The notes under the pieces are model-generated. The model made no database searches. It was not told the DNA's origin and saw only the letters and a list, made by a program, of their open reading frames with translations. DNA of 64,000 nt from JBDKVA01 sp039679375. Lineage in GTDB: Bacteria > Bacillota > Clostridia > Acetivibrionales > DTU013. Location of the stretch: assembly GCA_039679375.1 (NCBI GenBank), contig JBDKVA010000102.1, positions 14,640-78,639 of the forward strand, given 5' to 3'. Every line of letters begins with the position of its first letter. Position 1 is the stretch's first letter. Shown piece by piece: positions 63,262 to 64,000 of this stretch. A program made the position numbers and the translations under genes.

Positions 63262-64000
63262 TCGCTATGTGTGCGCAGTAACCGAATGTTTACCGGAAGA
63301 CACACGGGAGGATGTGGCAAAAGAGCTTCGCGCAAATATTGAAGACATGCTGCCCGACAACGCAGCTGAAAAGGATGTGCGCGCTGTGCTTGAAAGGCTC
63401 GGCGACCCCGTCATACTGGCAAATGAATACCGTCAGGCTAAAAAGTATCTGATCGGCCCGGCGCTTTATGATAATTATATATCCGTTCTTAAACTGGTAA
63501 TCGGGATAGCCGTTGTTGTATTTACGTTCCTTTCCCTGCTGGGGAACCTATCGAAGCCTGTTGACGGAGCAGGATTTGCAGATCTGATTGCAAGTGCCCT
63601 GTCCGGCGCCCTGGAGGGTGCGGGTCAGGCTTTCGTGTGGGTCACGGTGGTATTTGCAATATTTGAAAGGTGCGGAGTTAGCGAAAGCTACAAGCCTTTG
63701 AAAAAACATAAATGGACAGTGGACGATCTGCAGCCTGCAACAACATCGGCTAAAAGTAAAATACCACGCAGCGAAGCAATTGTTTCAATCGTTTTTACTG
63801 TAATTTTTACAGTGCTTCTGATATACCGGCCACAGTTCATTGGCTGGTATGAGAATGGCAAAAATGGCATTGAACTTATCGCACCGGTTTTCAATATCGG
63901 CTCCCTTAAACCTTACATTCCGGCATTCATTCTACTGGCGCTTTTCCAACTATGTCTTTCCGCATATAAACTCATCGCCGGGAAATGGGTCCTGCCGCTT
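63248..64000 (+). CDS. HAAS-domain membrane protein, 3' end off the window
   Basis: 251 codons visible. N-terminal HAAS domain (YVCAVTECLPEDTREDVAKELRANIEDML...VLERLGDPVILANEYR), then membrane helices (LVIGIAVVVFTFLSLLG and three more). HAAS proteins are commonly paired with PadR regulators and take part in transport or envelope stress control. GGAGG nine bases before ATG 63248. Confidence 0.85.
   Translation, partial: MEMIDRYVCAVTECLPEDTREDVAKELRANIEDMLPDNAAEKDVRAVLERLGDPVILANEYRQAKKYLIGPALYDNYISVLKLVIGIAVVVFTFLSLLGNLSKPVDGAGFADLIASALSGALEGAGQAFVWVTVVFAIFERCGVSESYKPLKKHKWTVDDLQPATTSAKSKIPRSEAIVSIVFTVIFTVLLIYRPQFIGWYENGKNGIELIAPVFNIGSLKPYIPAFILLALFQLCLSAYKLIAGKWVLPL

Noticed and set aside
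1..64000. CRISPR arrays, tRNA or rRNA genes, transposases, prophage
   Set aside because: No regularly spaced repeats, no cloverleaf or rRNA cores and no recombinase or transposase motifs were recognised on either strand.

Overview
The window looks like chromosomal DNA of an endospore-forming, anaerobic member of the Clostridia (Ruminiclostridium/Acetivibrio-like gene content). The reasons are AG-rich Shine-Dalgarno sites on nearly every gene, AddAB instead of RecBCD, a GlgC/GlgD pair, Clostridia-type DUF4179/ECF modules, 4Fe-4S enzymes, and promoters matching the late-sporulation sigma-K consensus. This is an assignment from gene content, not from a marker gene. No rRNA, tRNA, CRISPR array, phage or insertion-sequence transposase was seen.

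Layout. 1-1.4 kb: partial rhomboid protease. 1.5-1.6 kb: a palindrome cluster. 1.8-2.6 kb: APH-fold kinase. 2.6-8.7 kb: a compact acyl-metabolism island with two paralogous HxxxD acyltransferases, an acyl carrier protein, a KAS III ketosynthase, an SDR reductase and a hotdog thioesterase. All four of its transcription units carry the same promoter, AC-N17-CATAnnnTA, which is the sigma-K signature. I consider this the strongest candidate for an undescribed system: a mother-cell biosynthetic pathway for a spore-associated acylated product. 8.7-9.9 kb: polysaccharide deacetylase lipoprotein. 10.1-11.8 kb: archaeal-type aspartyl-tRNA synthetase behind a roughly 300-nt leader with an attenuator-like terminator and a short upstream ORF. 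12.1-21.3 kb: a giant secreted RHS/YD-repeat toxin (about 2,936 aa) ending in a PIN-like domain, followed by its probable immunity gene. 21.7-22.6 kb: Big2 surface protein. 22.7-30.5 kb: addB-addA.

31-35 kb: two ECF sigma/DUF4179 anti-sigma pairs that converge tail to tail on a shared terminator. 35.5-37.6 kb: an EF-hand-like secreted or surface protein and the first of two Phd-Uma2 fusion genes. 37.8-41.5 kb: a polar amino-acid ABC importer co-transcribed with an EamA exporter. 41.8-44.7 kb: glgC-glgD and a small unknown gene. 44.9-46.9 kb: 4Fe-4S reductase, HAD phosphatase and YaiI protein. 47.2-50.1 kb: TetR-controlled drug-type ABC exporter. 50.1-52.8 kb: second Phd-Uma2 gene, DUF1848, tandem GNAT. 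52.9-56.6 kb: heterodimeric ABC exporter preceded by a previously unlisted 47-aa hydrophobic ORF. 56.8-62.2 kb: J-domain protein, DUF1653, CofE-like ligase, MazEF-type toxin-antitoxin, LysR, HD phosphohydrolase, PAP2. 62.3-62.6 kb: an ORF interrupted by an in-frame TGA. 62.9-64 kb: PadR regulator with a HAAS-domain membrane protein that runs off the window.

Several dispersed palindromic repeats lie between genes, including a 76-bp element present twice. Many start codons were moved downstream from the longest ORF because a Shine-Dalgarno site or signal peptide fixes the start; these choices are explained in each entry.
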